From contig OX438742.1 of NCBI GenBank assembly GCA_949316235.1, positions 7,658,815 to 7,722,814 of the forward strand: a DNA stretch of 64,000 nt, in the 5' to 3' direction. The stretch is from Oegoconia quadripuncta (lineage: Eukaryota; Arthropoda; Insecta; Lepidoptera; Autostichidae). Within the stretch, counting starts at the first letter, position 1. The number at the start of each line of letters is the position of its first letter. Both the position numbers and the translations under genes were made by a program. Under the pieces are notes generated by a model, which saw only the letters and a list, made by a program, of their open reading frames with translations, had not been told where the DNA came from and did no database searches. Shown piece after piece: positions 19,906-29,320 of this stretch.

Positions 19906-20985
19906 GAAATTTAGAAAATTTAGTTTGGGATATCACACCACCACATTTGGGATAAAGGTCGTGGCTTTATAAGTTATGCATTGTTATAAATGCGAAGAAA
20001 AATACTTTTTCCTTACTTTCTCTTTACTACCGAAGCGGCCCCCTGTGATGCGGGGAGCTTACAGCGGTCGTTCTGTTCGCCCCATGGTAAGACCGGGCCC
20101 GTCCGAAGAGTGGAAAATTCCATCGCCCGTGTAATTTTCTTCAAAGAGGATTTCCTCGTAAAGTTGACAAAGATCCTTGAGAAGTTTTGACTAGCTACCT
20201 ACCTAAACTGTGTTGTAAAAGCGCCCACACGATTTTCTGCCCGCAAACTTTGGAAATTCCTCAATGTTTACACTTCCAATCTTTATTTTGTCTCATCCCT
20301 ATTTCTCAATATCCGTGTCCCAATTTGCAGTATTTCTTTATTGAATATTCACAATTTTTTTTAGTAAATTAATTTGTACTTCGGTAGCGATGGGTCACTA
20401 AATGCATAGCAAAATCCGGACCAATGTGTTGGTTATTTTAATATAAAAAAAATAATGAGCAGGTACCATTTTTGTGGCACAGTTACGGTACTTCGGTAGT
20501 AACCACCTACCTGCAATATCACTTATAAGTTATAACGATAATAAATAACAAGTTAGGATATTTATTTCGCATTTAATCAAATCGTTATCGCTACCTATTT
20601 TGTCACAACCTACTTATCTATGAAATAATCCATGTATACATGAAATATAACAAATGTTATGTTGTATTGTAGTAGGTATCTCGCCACTGCTCTTTTTAAT
20701 TATATTTTAACCTCACTATATAAAAACATCAAAAAAATTTCACGCACGAGGTATTGTTTAGATTGACTGCTTCCCTAAATAAATAATTTCGAAATCTTTC
20801 ACATCAATGTATTCTGTAATTCTTCTTCTCCGTCATAAACCAGCTTCGAGCGGCTTACGCGCCATATTTCGCATGTGTTAAGCGAGAGAGCAAATGGATA
20901 TAAGTGGGAGAGATATGTTAGGTACGTGTTGAGAATCATGCAGAGTAGCGGCTTTATTTCATTAAAAAAAAAGTGAAATAAAAAT
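19906..20985. other. Intergenic DNA, nothing recognised
   Basis: 20030-20130 is GC-richer (GAAGCGGCCCCCTGTGATGC) and may be a retroelement scrap. Short ORFs lack domains. Confidence 0.35.
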
Positions 20986-20999
20986 TCTATGGATATAAT

Positions 21000-21660
21000 T
21001 ATCTTTGCACGTACAGCACCATCTAGTTCGACACTGAGTGTAAATCATAGTTGCGAAGTTCATTATTGCGAAGTACGTTACTGCGAAAGTTCACCATTGC
21101 GACGTACGTTGTCGCAAAAGTTCCTTACTGCAATGTACGTTACTGCGAAAGTTCACCATTGCGACGTACGTTGTCGCGAAAGTTCTTTACTGCGATGTAC
21201 GTTACTGCGAAAGTTGACCATTGCGACGTACGTTGTCGCGAAAGTTCTTTACTGCGATGTACCTTACTGCGAAAGTTGACCATTGCGACGTACGTTGTCG
21301 CGAAAGTTCTTTACTGCGATATACGTTACTGCGAAAGTTCACCATTGCGACGTACGTTGTCGCGAAAGTTCTTTACTGCGATGTACGTTACTAGGCTTGT
21401 ATTATGGATCCAGATGGTTGTTACTACTACATAAATACATTTATTTTTGTAAATAAATACATTATATAAATTTACAAAAAAAAATGTATTTATGTAGTAA
21501 TATCATAAACTCAAGATCCATCAGTATAAATGAAAAATATCCTTAACTCGAGTACATGTCCGTATTCATCATACAAACAAATGCCCCTAGCGGGATTCGA
21601 ACCCGCGACCTTTCAGTATAGTAGTCAGAGTTTCTAACTACTACACCAACCAGGTCGTCT
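21000..21660 (-). mobile_element. tRNA-derived SINE, family B, split by a minisatellite
   Basis: The 3' end (21003-21055, 'GCACCATCTAGTTCGACACT') and the rest (21390-21655, with B box in reverse complement GCGGGATTCGAACCCGC) are separated by the 31/62-bp tandem array. A second partial inverted copy of the central 'AAATGTATTTATGTAGTA' phrase lies at 21480-21500. Confidence 0.65.
21047..21395. repeat. 31-bp minisatellite organised as 62-bp dimers
   Basis: Alternating monomers TTCACCATTGCGACGTACGT... and TTCTTTACTGCGATGTACGT..., each 31 bp and each ending CGAAAG. Successive TTCACC/TTGACC starts at 21090, 21152 and 21214 are 62 bp apart. Because the unit carries no stop codon in two frames, long ORFs of repetitive peptide appear; they are artefacts. 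Confidence 0.9.
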
Positions 21661-21807
21661 GATATAAATGACTTAGATATAGTAAAATAAACATTATTCT
21701 TGCAAGGGTCATTTATTGCCGATATTTATAGACATGGATCTTGTTGTAAAGACATTTGGCCATTATTGGTATAAATAAATAGTGCTGTGTGGTTTCGACA
21801 CGTACAA

Positions 21808-21920
21808 GTAATGGAACCAATCCGTCTCGTCCCGTGGGTATGTAAACGGCGACTAAGGGACTTTCCACCAAAAAACATCCATAAACTTGCACGTTTAACG
21901 GTGATGGGCTCACCCCCTGA
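21808..21920 (+). mobile_element. Dispersed repeat F
   Basis: 'ATGGAACCAATCCGTCTCGT', 'GGCGACTAAGGGACTTTCCA' and 'TTGCACGTTTAACGGTGATG' match 19750-19860. Confidence 0.55.
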
Positions 21921-21934
21921 AGGTTTCTAAATAT

Positions 21935-22047
21935 AAGTAATTAAATTAAATTAAGAATCTCATTGGTACATGCCATGCCTGGGAATCGAACCCGGACTTG
22001 CCAAATTGGGACACCGCGTCTTAACCGCTGAGCCACCGACGCTCCGA
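21935..22047 (-). mobile_element. Family D SINE, 5' half
   Basis: In reverse complement it has the GCGTCGGTGGCTCAGCGG head and a B box. It ends at 'AATTAAATTAAATTAA', the unexpanded seed of the array seen at 11403. Confidence 0.7.
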
Positions 22048-22425
22048 CAAGTATTTTAATAATAGAGGTTAATGGTCGTAGGGTTTCTAATTTACGTAAA
22101 TTAAATAGATTTTTTCTAAGTCGTCATTTTTGGGTTTCATATAAAATGTAAAAATGTCCAAGGCTTATCGGGGCTTGGTGACCGCGGAGCGGGCGGCTGC
22201 TTACACAGAGAATAAAGTCTCGCTATTCAGCGCGGGAACGCTGCTTGCTTGTCGGGCACTATGCCGCTTCGAGGAGATTCGCTAGACTCAATTTATTACC
22301 TATGCCTGACGGATGTATTCAATATGTAACCGTATTGTAATCTTGTGATCTTTTAATGTAGGTATTCAATGGTATATTTGTTAAAAAAAATAACATAGAA
22401 AATTATTCATAAATGTAATATAAAT
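22048..22425. other. Intergenic DNA with a GC-rich patch
   Basis: 22160-22280 is GC-rich ('GGTGACCGCGGAGCGGGCGG') and open in one frame, possibly a remnant of a retroelement ORF. No motif could be confirmed. Confidence 0.3.
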
Positions 22426-22427
22426 AT

Positions 22428-22640
22428 CCTTGGACATGCACACAATGCCATCTAGTTCCACTTGAAGCAACTATAGGCTTGTGTTGTGGATACCAGATGG
22501 TTGATATACTACATAAATACATTTTTTTTGTAAATAAATATTTATTATAAGTGAAAACATCCATAACATATATAATCATATGTCCCTAGCGGGTTCGAAC
22601 CCGTGACCTTTTCTAACCACTACACCAAACAGGTATACAT
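22428..22640 (-). mobile_element. tRNA-derived SINE, family B, internally deleted
   Basis: It carries 'GCCATCTAGTTCCACTTGAA', 'CATACTACATAAATACAT'-type text and a shortened head with B box; the stretch between ATCCATAAC and the B box is reduced. Confidence 0.65.
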
Positions 22641-22889
22641 GAAATTTTAAAGTATTATAATACCTATATATTTAAATATATTTTTAACACCTCACCACAT
22701 TCACGCAAACTAGACCCTAAACTAATTTTTATTACTAAAATACAGAAAATATTGCGTTTATACGTGGTCGATTACAGTTTGTATAAAAACCAGTTCTATG
22801 GTTTACTCCTAATTTATGTTAATTAATGAGATAAAATTAAACTTAGTAACTTTTGTAACGACAGATTTATTTAATAAGTAGTGACTGTC

Positions 22890-23290
22890 TTAAAAAGCGC
22901 GGCTGCGGGCGGGCTCGAATCTCGAAATGGTTAAATATTTGTATGATGAATACGAACGTTTATCCCTCGTCGTGGATGCTTATATAAATATTTATGTATG
23001 TTTTACAGTTAAATAATAATAATAAAAATAAAATTTCATTATTGCCTTAGTTTCGATTTAACTTAATCAAAATCAAAAAATATTTATTTCGTAGGATAAA
23101 AATTATCACTTGAAAACGTCACATTTTTTATCTTATTATTAAAGTTTTTGACATTATTGACATAGTAATAATTTTTAATAGTCAAGTCAATAGTGAAATA
23201 TAATAAACATCGTACAGGCTTTGCCTAGTTTTTGACTATACATATAATTGGTTAATTGTCCAAAATAAGTATTTATTGATATTTATTTAT
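22890..23290 (+). mobile_element. Degenerate family A SINE split by a LINE 3' fragment
   Basis: The head half (22895-23010, 'TTGTATGATGAATACGAACG') and 3' half (23208-23290, 'GGCTTTGCCTAGTTTTTGAC') flank a reverse-oriented LINE L terminus at 23050-23135 ('TTTATTTCGTAGGATAAAAA', 'TTATCACTTGAAAACGTCAC'). Confidence 0.55.
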
Positions 23291-23299
23291 AGGTAAATA

Positions 23300-24025
23300 A
23301 AATGAGAAGAATAAAAAGAAATTACAGTAAAAGTACCCATCCATATAGTTTTTCTTAGGAAACCCATGACCACAATTTTTTTAAACTGTCTTTTTTTTTT
23401 AAATTTATTTTATATTAAACTTTTAGGAAGACTATCGACTATTCTATTTATACACTAAATAACTAAAATCTCTCTAAAATAGAAATCGCCAATATAAAAC
23501 TGATGTGTATGCAAGTATGTGTTTTTGAGTTGCGGAAAATAAGGTTTTTAGAATAAATTAAATATTATTTAAAAAAGCAGTTCTGTGCTCTGCTGAATTT
23601 TAAACGCATTTAGGAAAAATAATAATATAATGCCATAATACTAGGTAATGATTTTTTTTCATTCAGTGAAACGTGTTATTTTACGATACCCTAGCACGAG
23701 TTTAAATTTACAGCCTTTAAATATAATGAAGTACAATTTAGGTACCATTTTTATGAGGGTTGGGATTTCTTTTTGGGGTTAAGAAAAAAAAAATAACAGT
23801 TACCGAGACGACAATATCAAACTTCATTCATACGAAATCCGTAACAGAGGCAATGTAAACATCTACTCGGAGGTTATTATAGGCTAGCTCATAACAAAAA
23901 TTTACGAGTGAGCGGAAAAAATGTAAAGACAAATTTTACAAAAAACGGGGACTTTCCCCCCCTCAAAACGGCGGGGGCGTGCCGTGCGGCAAGGGGCGGG
24001 CCTAGCCCCCACCGGTGTTCTCGCG
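23300..24025. other. Upstream region of apterous
   Basis: The first 600 bp are AT-rich with no repeat that I recognise. From about 23945 the composition changes abruptly to GC-rich (GGGGGCGTGCCGTGCGGC), forming a promoter-proximal island that continues through the 5' UTR. No TATA box is present 25-35 bp before 24028. Confidence 0.5.
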
Positions 24026-24060
24026 TCAGTTGCACGTCTGCCGCGGTAGCGCGCGGACGT
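24026..24060 (+). promoter_or_regulatory. ap: Inr + DPE core promoter of apterous
   Basis: TCAGTT at 24026-24031 is a full arthropod initiator with the A (+1) at 24028. GGACGT at 24055-24060 occupies exactly +28 to +33 and fits the downstream promoter element consensus (RGWYVT). There is no TATA box. Strict Inr-DPE spacing is required for function in Drosophila, and this class is enriched among homeobox developmental genes. The start site is predicted, not measured. Confidence 0.7.
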
Positions 24061-24160
24061 CGGACGGATATGCGCGTGGGACGTGAGTGAGTGCCGAGTG
24101 CAGTGGGGCTCAGGCCCGGTCGTTCGAAAGAAATTAGAAAACGGAAAGATTGACCCCCAG
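24028..24160 (+). other. ap: Predicted 5' UTR of apterous with a 6-codon uORF
   Basis: A 133-nt leader, GC-rich in its first half. A small upstream ORF starts at ATG 24070 and stops with TGA at 24088-24090, out of frame with the main start and ending 70 nt before it, so reinitiation is possible. Confidence 0.55.
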
Positions 24161-24196
24161 ATGGGAGTGTACGAGGAGAGGGGAGCGATGCACTGG
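24161..24196 (+). CDS. ap: Apterous LIM-homeodomain factor, coding exon 1
   Basis: Twelve codons, MGVYEERGAMHW, followed by donor GTATGT in phase 0. Insect Apterous proteins begin with a short MGV...EER..MHW peptide that continues QQ; here exon 2 begins QQSERYL, so the junction reproduces that conserved MHW-QQS block. Apterous is a nuclear transcription factor that binds Chip/LDB through its LIM domains, specifies dorsal wing identity and patterns subsets of interneurons and muscles. The ATG was chosen because it begins the conserved peptide and is the first in-frame Met downstream of the predicted start site. Lepidoptera carry two apterous paralogues, and this fragment alone does not decide which one this is. 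Confidence 0.82.
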
Positions 24197-24805
24197 GTAT
24201 GTTTTTTTTTATTTAATATAATAAAGTTTTTAATTTTATTTAGACTTCCTAAGATAAGGTACTAAATTATTTATTTTGAAAATTATTAATCGCTTTGCCA
24301 ATAATTCCATATTTTTTTCAATAAGTATGAATATGTAGCTATTTATAATTATTCGTATATATTATAACTAGCTACATATGCATACTAACAAGTCTTTGAC
24401 AGGTAGCGTCTAAGCGCCGCTTATCCGTTTGATAATTTTATTTACGTTACCTAGGTACTTATTCTATTTAATTTATTTGGCTTAAAATTAAATTTTCTGT
24501 TTTTCATATAAAATAAGCGGCATTAAAATTACAATATTCTGCTCTGTTCAATTACAATTTTGAAAAATGCGTTATATTTATTTAGGCTTAATCTACTTAG
24601 TAGAACATTAAAGCTCTCTAAAGTCTGAACAAGTAATATGGGATAGACCGTAGCTGTGATGTGATATATTTAGTTAATAAATAATCGACTCCAAAACTCC
24701 ATGCTATCAGCATATGGTTTACAAAAATCAAGTTGCGGGTTCGTTTCGTGTCCACGCGGTATATATTTATGATAATAGTATCTAACTCTGTTAGGTTCGT
24801 GATAG

Positions 24806-24975
24806 CATAGTACATAATCAGTCTAGCTGTCGGTGCCGAGTAGCAGGGTCGGTATTGTTGTGTTCTGCGACAAAATAGCAGTCCTCAAAAAATTGCGATT
24901 TCTGGGTGAGTGCGCTTTCACCTTCGGCCTCTTTTCTCCACTGTCAAGCGCTAACCCGTTGGGCATAAAAAATCA
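24806..24975 (+). mobile_element. Family C SINE, 3' part only
   Basis: Diverged 'GTATTGTTGTGTTCTGCGAC' and 'GCTTTCACCTTCGGCCTC' with an A-rich end. Confidence 0.45.
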
Positions 24976-26190
24976 TGGTTCATTCTAACGGATACTTGTT
25001 TTATATAATTCAAATGCTGGAATATCGCTACAAGGAAAATCGCGGTCGAGTGATCCCTGTAAAACTTAAATATCAAATAAAACGTAAGAACACAGAAAAC
25101 GGAATAGTCCTTTCGCTACTTCATAAAAATTTGCCAGCTATGTAGGCGCAGTCCTCGTATATGGGAAATTGTAAAATAAATTAAATTATTACTTTTTTTC
25201 ATTTTTATCTTAACGTTTCTCTTGTTGTATTTAATATAATTTTAAAGTATTATTATCATTTTATATAAATACATATTTATCTCTAAAATTAAAATTATTG
25301 TTAATAGAGTAATATTTCAGTCCCCTAACAGTAAGTTTATTTTAAACATTATTGATTTTGCCTTTGAGCTTGTTTTCCGTTCGATGACTGAAACAGTTAT
25401 ATTAATAAATAATTAGTAGGTATATACATTTATATGTCCAGCAGTGGTCGTCATATTGCTGATATGATGGAATATTTTTTATATAATTTTTGATGTAAAT
25501 AAGGTACGAAGTTAAATTTACTTTTCATACAGGAGTATCTGTGTACTTACCCAAGTCTTGCTATTGAGTTTATTTCCGGTTCGATGACTTCAGCAATTTA
25601 CTATACTTAGGTGTTGTTTATAATTTTTTTGACGAACTTATTTTATTTGTATACCAGCATATATTAAAAAAAATGTTTTTATAAAATAGTACATATTAAA
25701 AGTTAACAAGTGAAAATTGAAATATTATATATATTTATTTTAAATTTTCAAAATTTTGAAATATGTGATGGCATCGTCATTGAGATCGTACCTACCTAAT
25801 GTCTAAGCACGTAGGCTCATTTGCTTTTATAGTATTCTATACGTAGATAGTGCGACAGATACAACCCCGTACCGAATCTATATTAAACGTAATAAAAGAT
25901 ATGTAATTATCATAATATTTCTTTAAATTATTTGTCTTTTTATAAGTTACACACATAGATAACAATAAATTAATAATGTATTAGGTGAGCGGCATAGGGG
26001 AAGAATCATTGGATTTAATTATATACCATACATTATAATTCTTTGACTTTTTATTAAAAAGTTTTATGTACTCTTATTATACAAATCATTATCGCAGAGA
26101 CAATTACTTTGCGTGAAGTAGATACCTAAATAACACATGTGTGTTGCGGAAAATATTGTCAATTGAAAACCATTAGGAATCATGTCGTAG
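24976..26190. other. AT-rich intron DNA without recognised repeats
   Basis: Two loosely similar phrases occur: 'TGAGCTTGTTTTCCGTTCGATGACT' near 25365 and 'TGAGTTTATTTCCGGTTCGATGACT' near 25565, suggesting an old duplication about 200 bp apart. No ORF is supported. Confidence 0.4.
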
Positions 26191-26201
26191 GTCATGAGGA
26201 A

Positions 26202-26398
26202 GTTGAATAAAAAGTATTTATAATATAATTAAGCTAAGGCTTTATTATATTATAAATACTTTTTATTCAACTTAACCGGGGGACTTATCCCCCGATTTCG
26301 CCCGTGTGTATTTATAATATAATTAAGCCTTAGCTTAATTATATTATAAATACTTTTTATTCAACTTAACCGGGGGACTTATCCCCCGTTTTCGCCAG
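26202..26398. repeat. 94-bp tandem duplication of nested hairpins
   Basis: Each unit holds a long AT-rich palindrome (GTATTTATAATATAATTAAG and its mirror) and a GC hairpin CGGGGGACTTATCCCCCG (26277-26294 and 26371-26388, exactly 94 bp apart), followed by TTTCGCC. It is probably a foldback element; text after 26398 ('CCTCCATTTTGGAAGTCGGTT') is shared with other repeats. Confidence 0.8.
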
Positions 26399-26399
26399 T

Positions 26400-27079
26400 A
26401 GGCTGGATTTACTTTAACACGGCTTAGAAATCCTCCATTTTGGAAGTCGGTTAAAAGTAGACAGTGCCCAATTTCAATATGTTCGGTTTAGTATTTTACG
26501 CGTGATAGACGAACAGACACATTTTCACATTTATAATATTAATGGAAGTAAGAATTGTTTAACAACCAAGGGAGCAAAGACAACGACCTATTTACGGCGC
26601 TCTGGATTCTTTAATTAACGAAGCTCGAGTTTAGTAAATAAGATAGTAAATCCTTTTTCCTTCTAACATTTTCAAGTGAGGCGGTGCTGTGCTTCAGCTG
26701 TGAAGCTATGAGGCTATGAATTCGTCAACCTTCCATCGTATTATTGAATATCTTAGTAGATCCTTAGCTTCGGATAAGATCTTTTTGCCTTCGCCTTTTC
26801 TTTCTTTTATTCAGGTTCCAAATGCAAATAACTTTTTTCCATATATTATTTAGAAACTTTAGTGTAAATTTTTTCTTTTGGTTCTGTCTATCAGCAAAGC
26901 GCGGGAGAAAAGGCGTATTTTAGTGCAGGTTAAATGTGTCAGTTTAACGAGTAGGTAAGTGGAGTGTACATGTTTTAGTTTTGCATTATGAAGCGTTAAA
27001 TCTTTTCGATATAATTTATTGAAATCGTTTATTTAAACAAGTACAATCTACTACTATACTTTGTTTGATTTATATGTAT
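26400..27079. other. Intron DNA, nothing recognised
   Basis: No supported gene; the beginning (to about 26460) is a repeat tail. Confidence 0.4.
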
Positions 27080-27345
27080 TTTTTTTTATGATAGACTGGA
27101 TTCGCGTTAGACCACAATCTCACCTGATGGAAAGTTACTCCCCCCTCCTGATGTTCCTAGGCGATCCTGCATTACAAAAACACTTGCCTGTCGTAGAGCC
27201 ACAACAAACTTTCTTTTTCACTCCTTTAGTGTTCAAGCAGCCATGATGTGGAATAAACTGCCAAAATTAATTCAGGATAGCCCTTCAATTGCAGTATTTA
27301 AGAAAAGGCTAAAAGAGCATTACCTCTCCCATCTTTCGTGATATT
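27080..27345 (+). mobile_element. LINE ORF2 C-terminus
   Basis: From about 27221 one frame reads HSFSVQAAMMWNKLP, then SIAVFKKRLKEHYL, and stops at 27339-27341. The 'F-x-x-x-A-A-x-x-W-N-x-L-P ... F-K-x-x-L-K' pattern is the usual C-terminal end of jockey/CR1-type reverse transcriptase ORFs. The piece before it (27090-27140) is a reverse-oriented scrap of family E ('CACAATCTCACCTGATGGAA'). Confidence 0.6.
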
Positions 27346-27364
27346 AGTATGTGTATGTAGGTTT

Positions 27365-27405
27365 ATAGTACATATATATATATATAGTATATATGTATAT
27401 AATTA
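27365..27405. repeat. TA-rich simple repeat
   Basis: A run of alternating AT dinucleotides with a few G interruptions, in the 3' UTR of the LINE fragment. Confidence 0.8.
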
Positions 27406-27539
27406 AATTATGTTATGTATATATTTCGCAGTAGGTATATGTAATATATTTAGTGTAAGTTTATTATTCAGTTATCTTTTCTTTTTTTTTATTTGTTTTA
27501 TTATTCGTTATAGGATTTTTTCTTTTGCACACAATTTAC

Positions 27540-27690
27540 TGCTAAACCCCAAATTTACTAAGTTTCCTATTTCAATGCTCAGGTTGGCTGGAAGAGATCT
27601 CTTAAAGAGATAAGTCCACCTTTGTACGTGACCTATTGTTTGTACTCTGTTATTGTAATATTTTGGTGCAATAAAGAATATATAAAGTGA
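27540..27690 (+). mobile_element. LINE 3' UTR terminus
   Basis: 'TTGGCTGGAAGAGATCTCTT', 'AAAGAGATAAGTCCACCTTT' and 'TGGTGCAATAAAGAATATAT' resemble a frequent lepidopteran LINE end; a reverse-oriented scrap is at 34870-34920. Confidence 0.55.
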
Positions 27691-27780
27691 CGATGTGGTC
27701 GAACATGAAGCACGCGATCCCAGTAAATGCCTATTCACTCTGCTCTTGAAGATCCCAAGGTTGTAGGATTCAGGATTTAA
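27690..27780 (-). mobile_element. LINE 3' fragment (family E)
   Basis: The reverse complement of 'AGCAGAGTGAATAGGCATTT' and 'ACTGGGATCGCGTGCTTCAT' as at 42820-42870. Confidence 0.55.
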
Positions 27781-28300
27781 AGAGGATTGGTTATTTAATT
27801 CTCATTTAATGGACATTTTGTTCAGCTATATTCCACTAAACACTTAAACTTACCTATAAATGAATGTTTAGTTTTAATTTCCATCAATTGCAGTAAGTAT
27901 GTATATAACAATTAAATAAAGATATCGTTTGAAAGAACTCCCTCTTTTTTATGAGCCTGGCGCTTGGAGGAGCAATAGACACCCTCGCCCGCCGCTAAAG
28001 TTCTTACTTTGCTAATCGACTCAACTTATACTTTTTTATTCGATCTCTAATAGTTACGGCTCGGACTTCCTCTACTTTTTCTTCTTTCAATTATTGTTTT
28101 TATAAAGTCATTTTGTCGCACCAAGTGGAAAATGTATCTCTTTTTCCTCTATCATATTTTATCCTTTACTGAATTGAAGACTTTATTCGATAAAAGCTTA
28201 AGGAATTATACAAAATTCTGAGTTTTCCCCGACGGAAGGAAGCAATGAAAAGATAGAAAATTGTGGAATCTCAATAGATGTTCTCATTTACAAGATGAAT
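27781..28300. other. Intron DNA, nothing recognised
   Basis: No gene or repeat boundary is supported. Confidence 0.4.
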
Positions 28301-28304
28301 TTCA

Positions 28305-28515
28305 ATCACAGTGGTGGGAAAGCAAATAGGCTTGTGTTACGGACACCAGATTGTTGATATACTACATAAATACATTTTTCGTAAATAAATACATTATATA
28401 AATGAAATAGATCCATAACTCTGGTATAGGTACACAATCACATGCCCGTATTCATCATACAACATCATACAAATAGCGGAATTCGAATGCGCGACCTTTT
28501 AGTTATAGCATTCAG
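28305..28515 (-). mobile_element. tRNA-derived SINE, family B, degenerate
   Basis: 'GGCTTGTGTTACGGACACCA', 'TTGATATACTACATAAATAC' and a mutated B-box region (GCGGAATTCGAATGCGCG). The tip of the head is missing. Confidence 0.6.
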
Positions 28516-28936
28516 GTCAAAGATTTCCTATTAATAACGCGAAATGTGAATGATGAACTAATTTGTTCACACAATGCTATTTGCAAACCCAAAATACCAT
28601 TAATATTTATATTTTCCACACACACACATAAATATAAATATAAGCTGTATATAAGTGTAACAAGACATTAAAGAAGGCTCGTACTATTTTACAAAAGATA
28701 ATAGTAAATATAATAAAAAAGATATGCGTGCGTGTGTGTGGTGGGAACAGACTCAGCGTACGCTGGGCGGCGCAGCCACACAGCACTGATTTTCAGCCTG
28801 CCCCTGACTATAGTAAATCCAGTTTTTTTTTATATGTAACTATAACTAGGCTATTGTGTATATGTATGATATTGTTATTTGCTTTAACCTGGTCGTTTGC
28901 CTGGGCGACATCAGTTCTCCATTAGTCATTGAAGGG
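28516..28936. other. Intron DNA, nothing recognised
   Basis: Contains a short CA/CACA run near 28617. A 65-residue ORF at 28728 has no domain. Confidence 0.4.
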
Positions 28937-29320
28937 GCAATGTATACGCTTTTATAATAAGGTTCCACTGGACATTCAAAATTTACATTTAAATTATTTC
29001 AAAAACATCATAAAACAGACCTTATTCACCAAAGGCTATTATAAAATTTCTGACTATCTGGATGATAAATAAGCAAGCATGGACATAAACCGCTCGGCGA
29101 TATTCAGTCTAATTATACAATATAATATAATTGTAACCCAAAACTTATTTAAAAAAGCAACCTTTGAGCTTCTTGCTCGTTCTTCTCTGGGGAGGCAGCT
29201 TTGTGAATGAGCAATTATGTCAATAATTTTAATATTAAGATATATGTGACGTTTCAAGTGATAATTTTTATCCTACGAAATAAATATTTTTTGATTTGAT
29301 TTGATTTGATTTGATTTGAA
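28937..29320 (+). mobile_element. LINE 3' end (family L), uninterrupted
   Basis: It runs from 'GGGGCAATGTATACGCTTTT' to 'TTATCCTACGAAATAAATAT' and ends in a (TTTGA)n tail (29282-29318). It provides the empty-site reference for the SINE insertion at 13401. Confidence 0.7.

Noticed and set aside
21047..21395. CRISPR-like array of short repeats
   Set aside because: Repeats are contiguous without unique spacers and the genome is eukaryotic.
20989..21434. 96- and 127-residue repetitive ORFs
   Set aside because: They are produced by a stop-free 31-bp minisatellite read in different frames.
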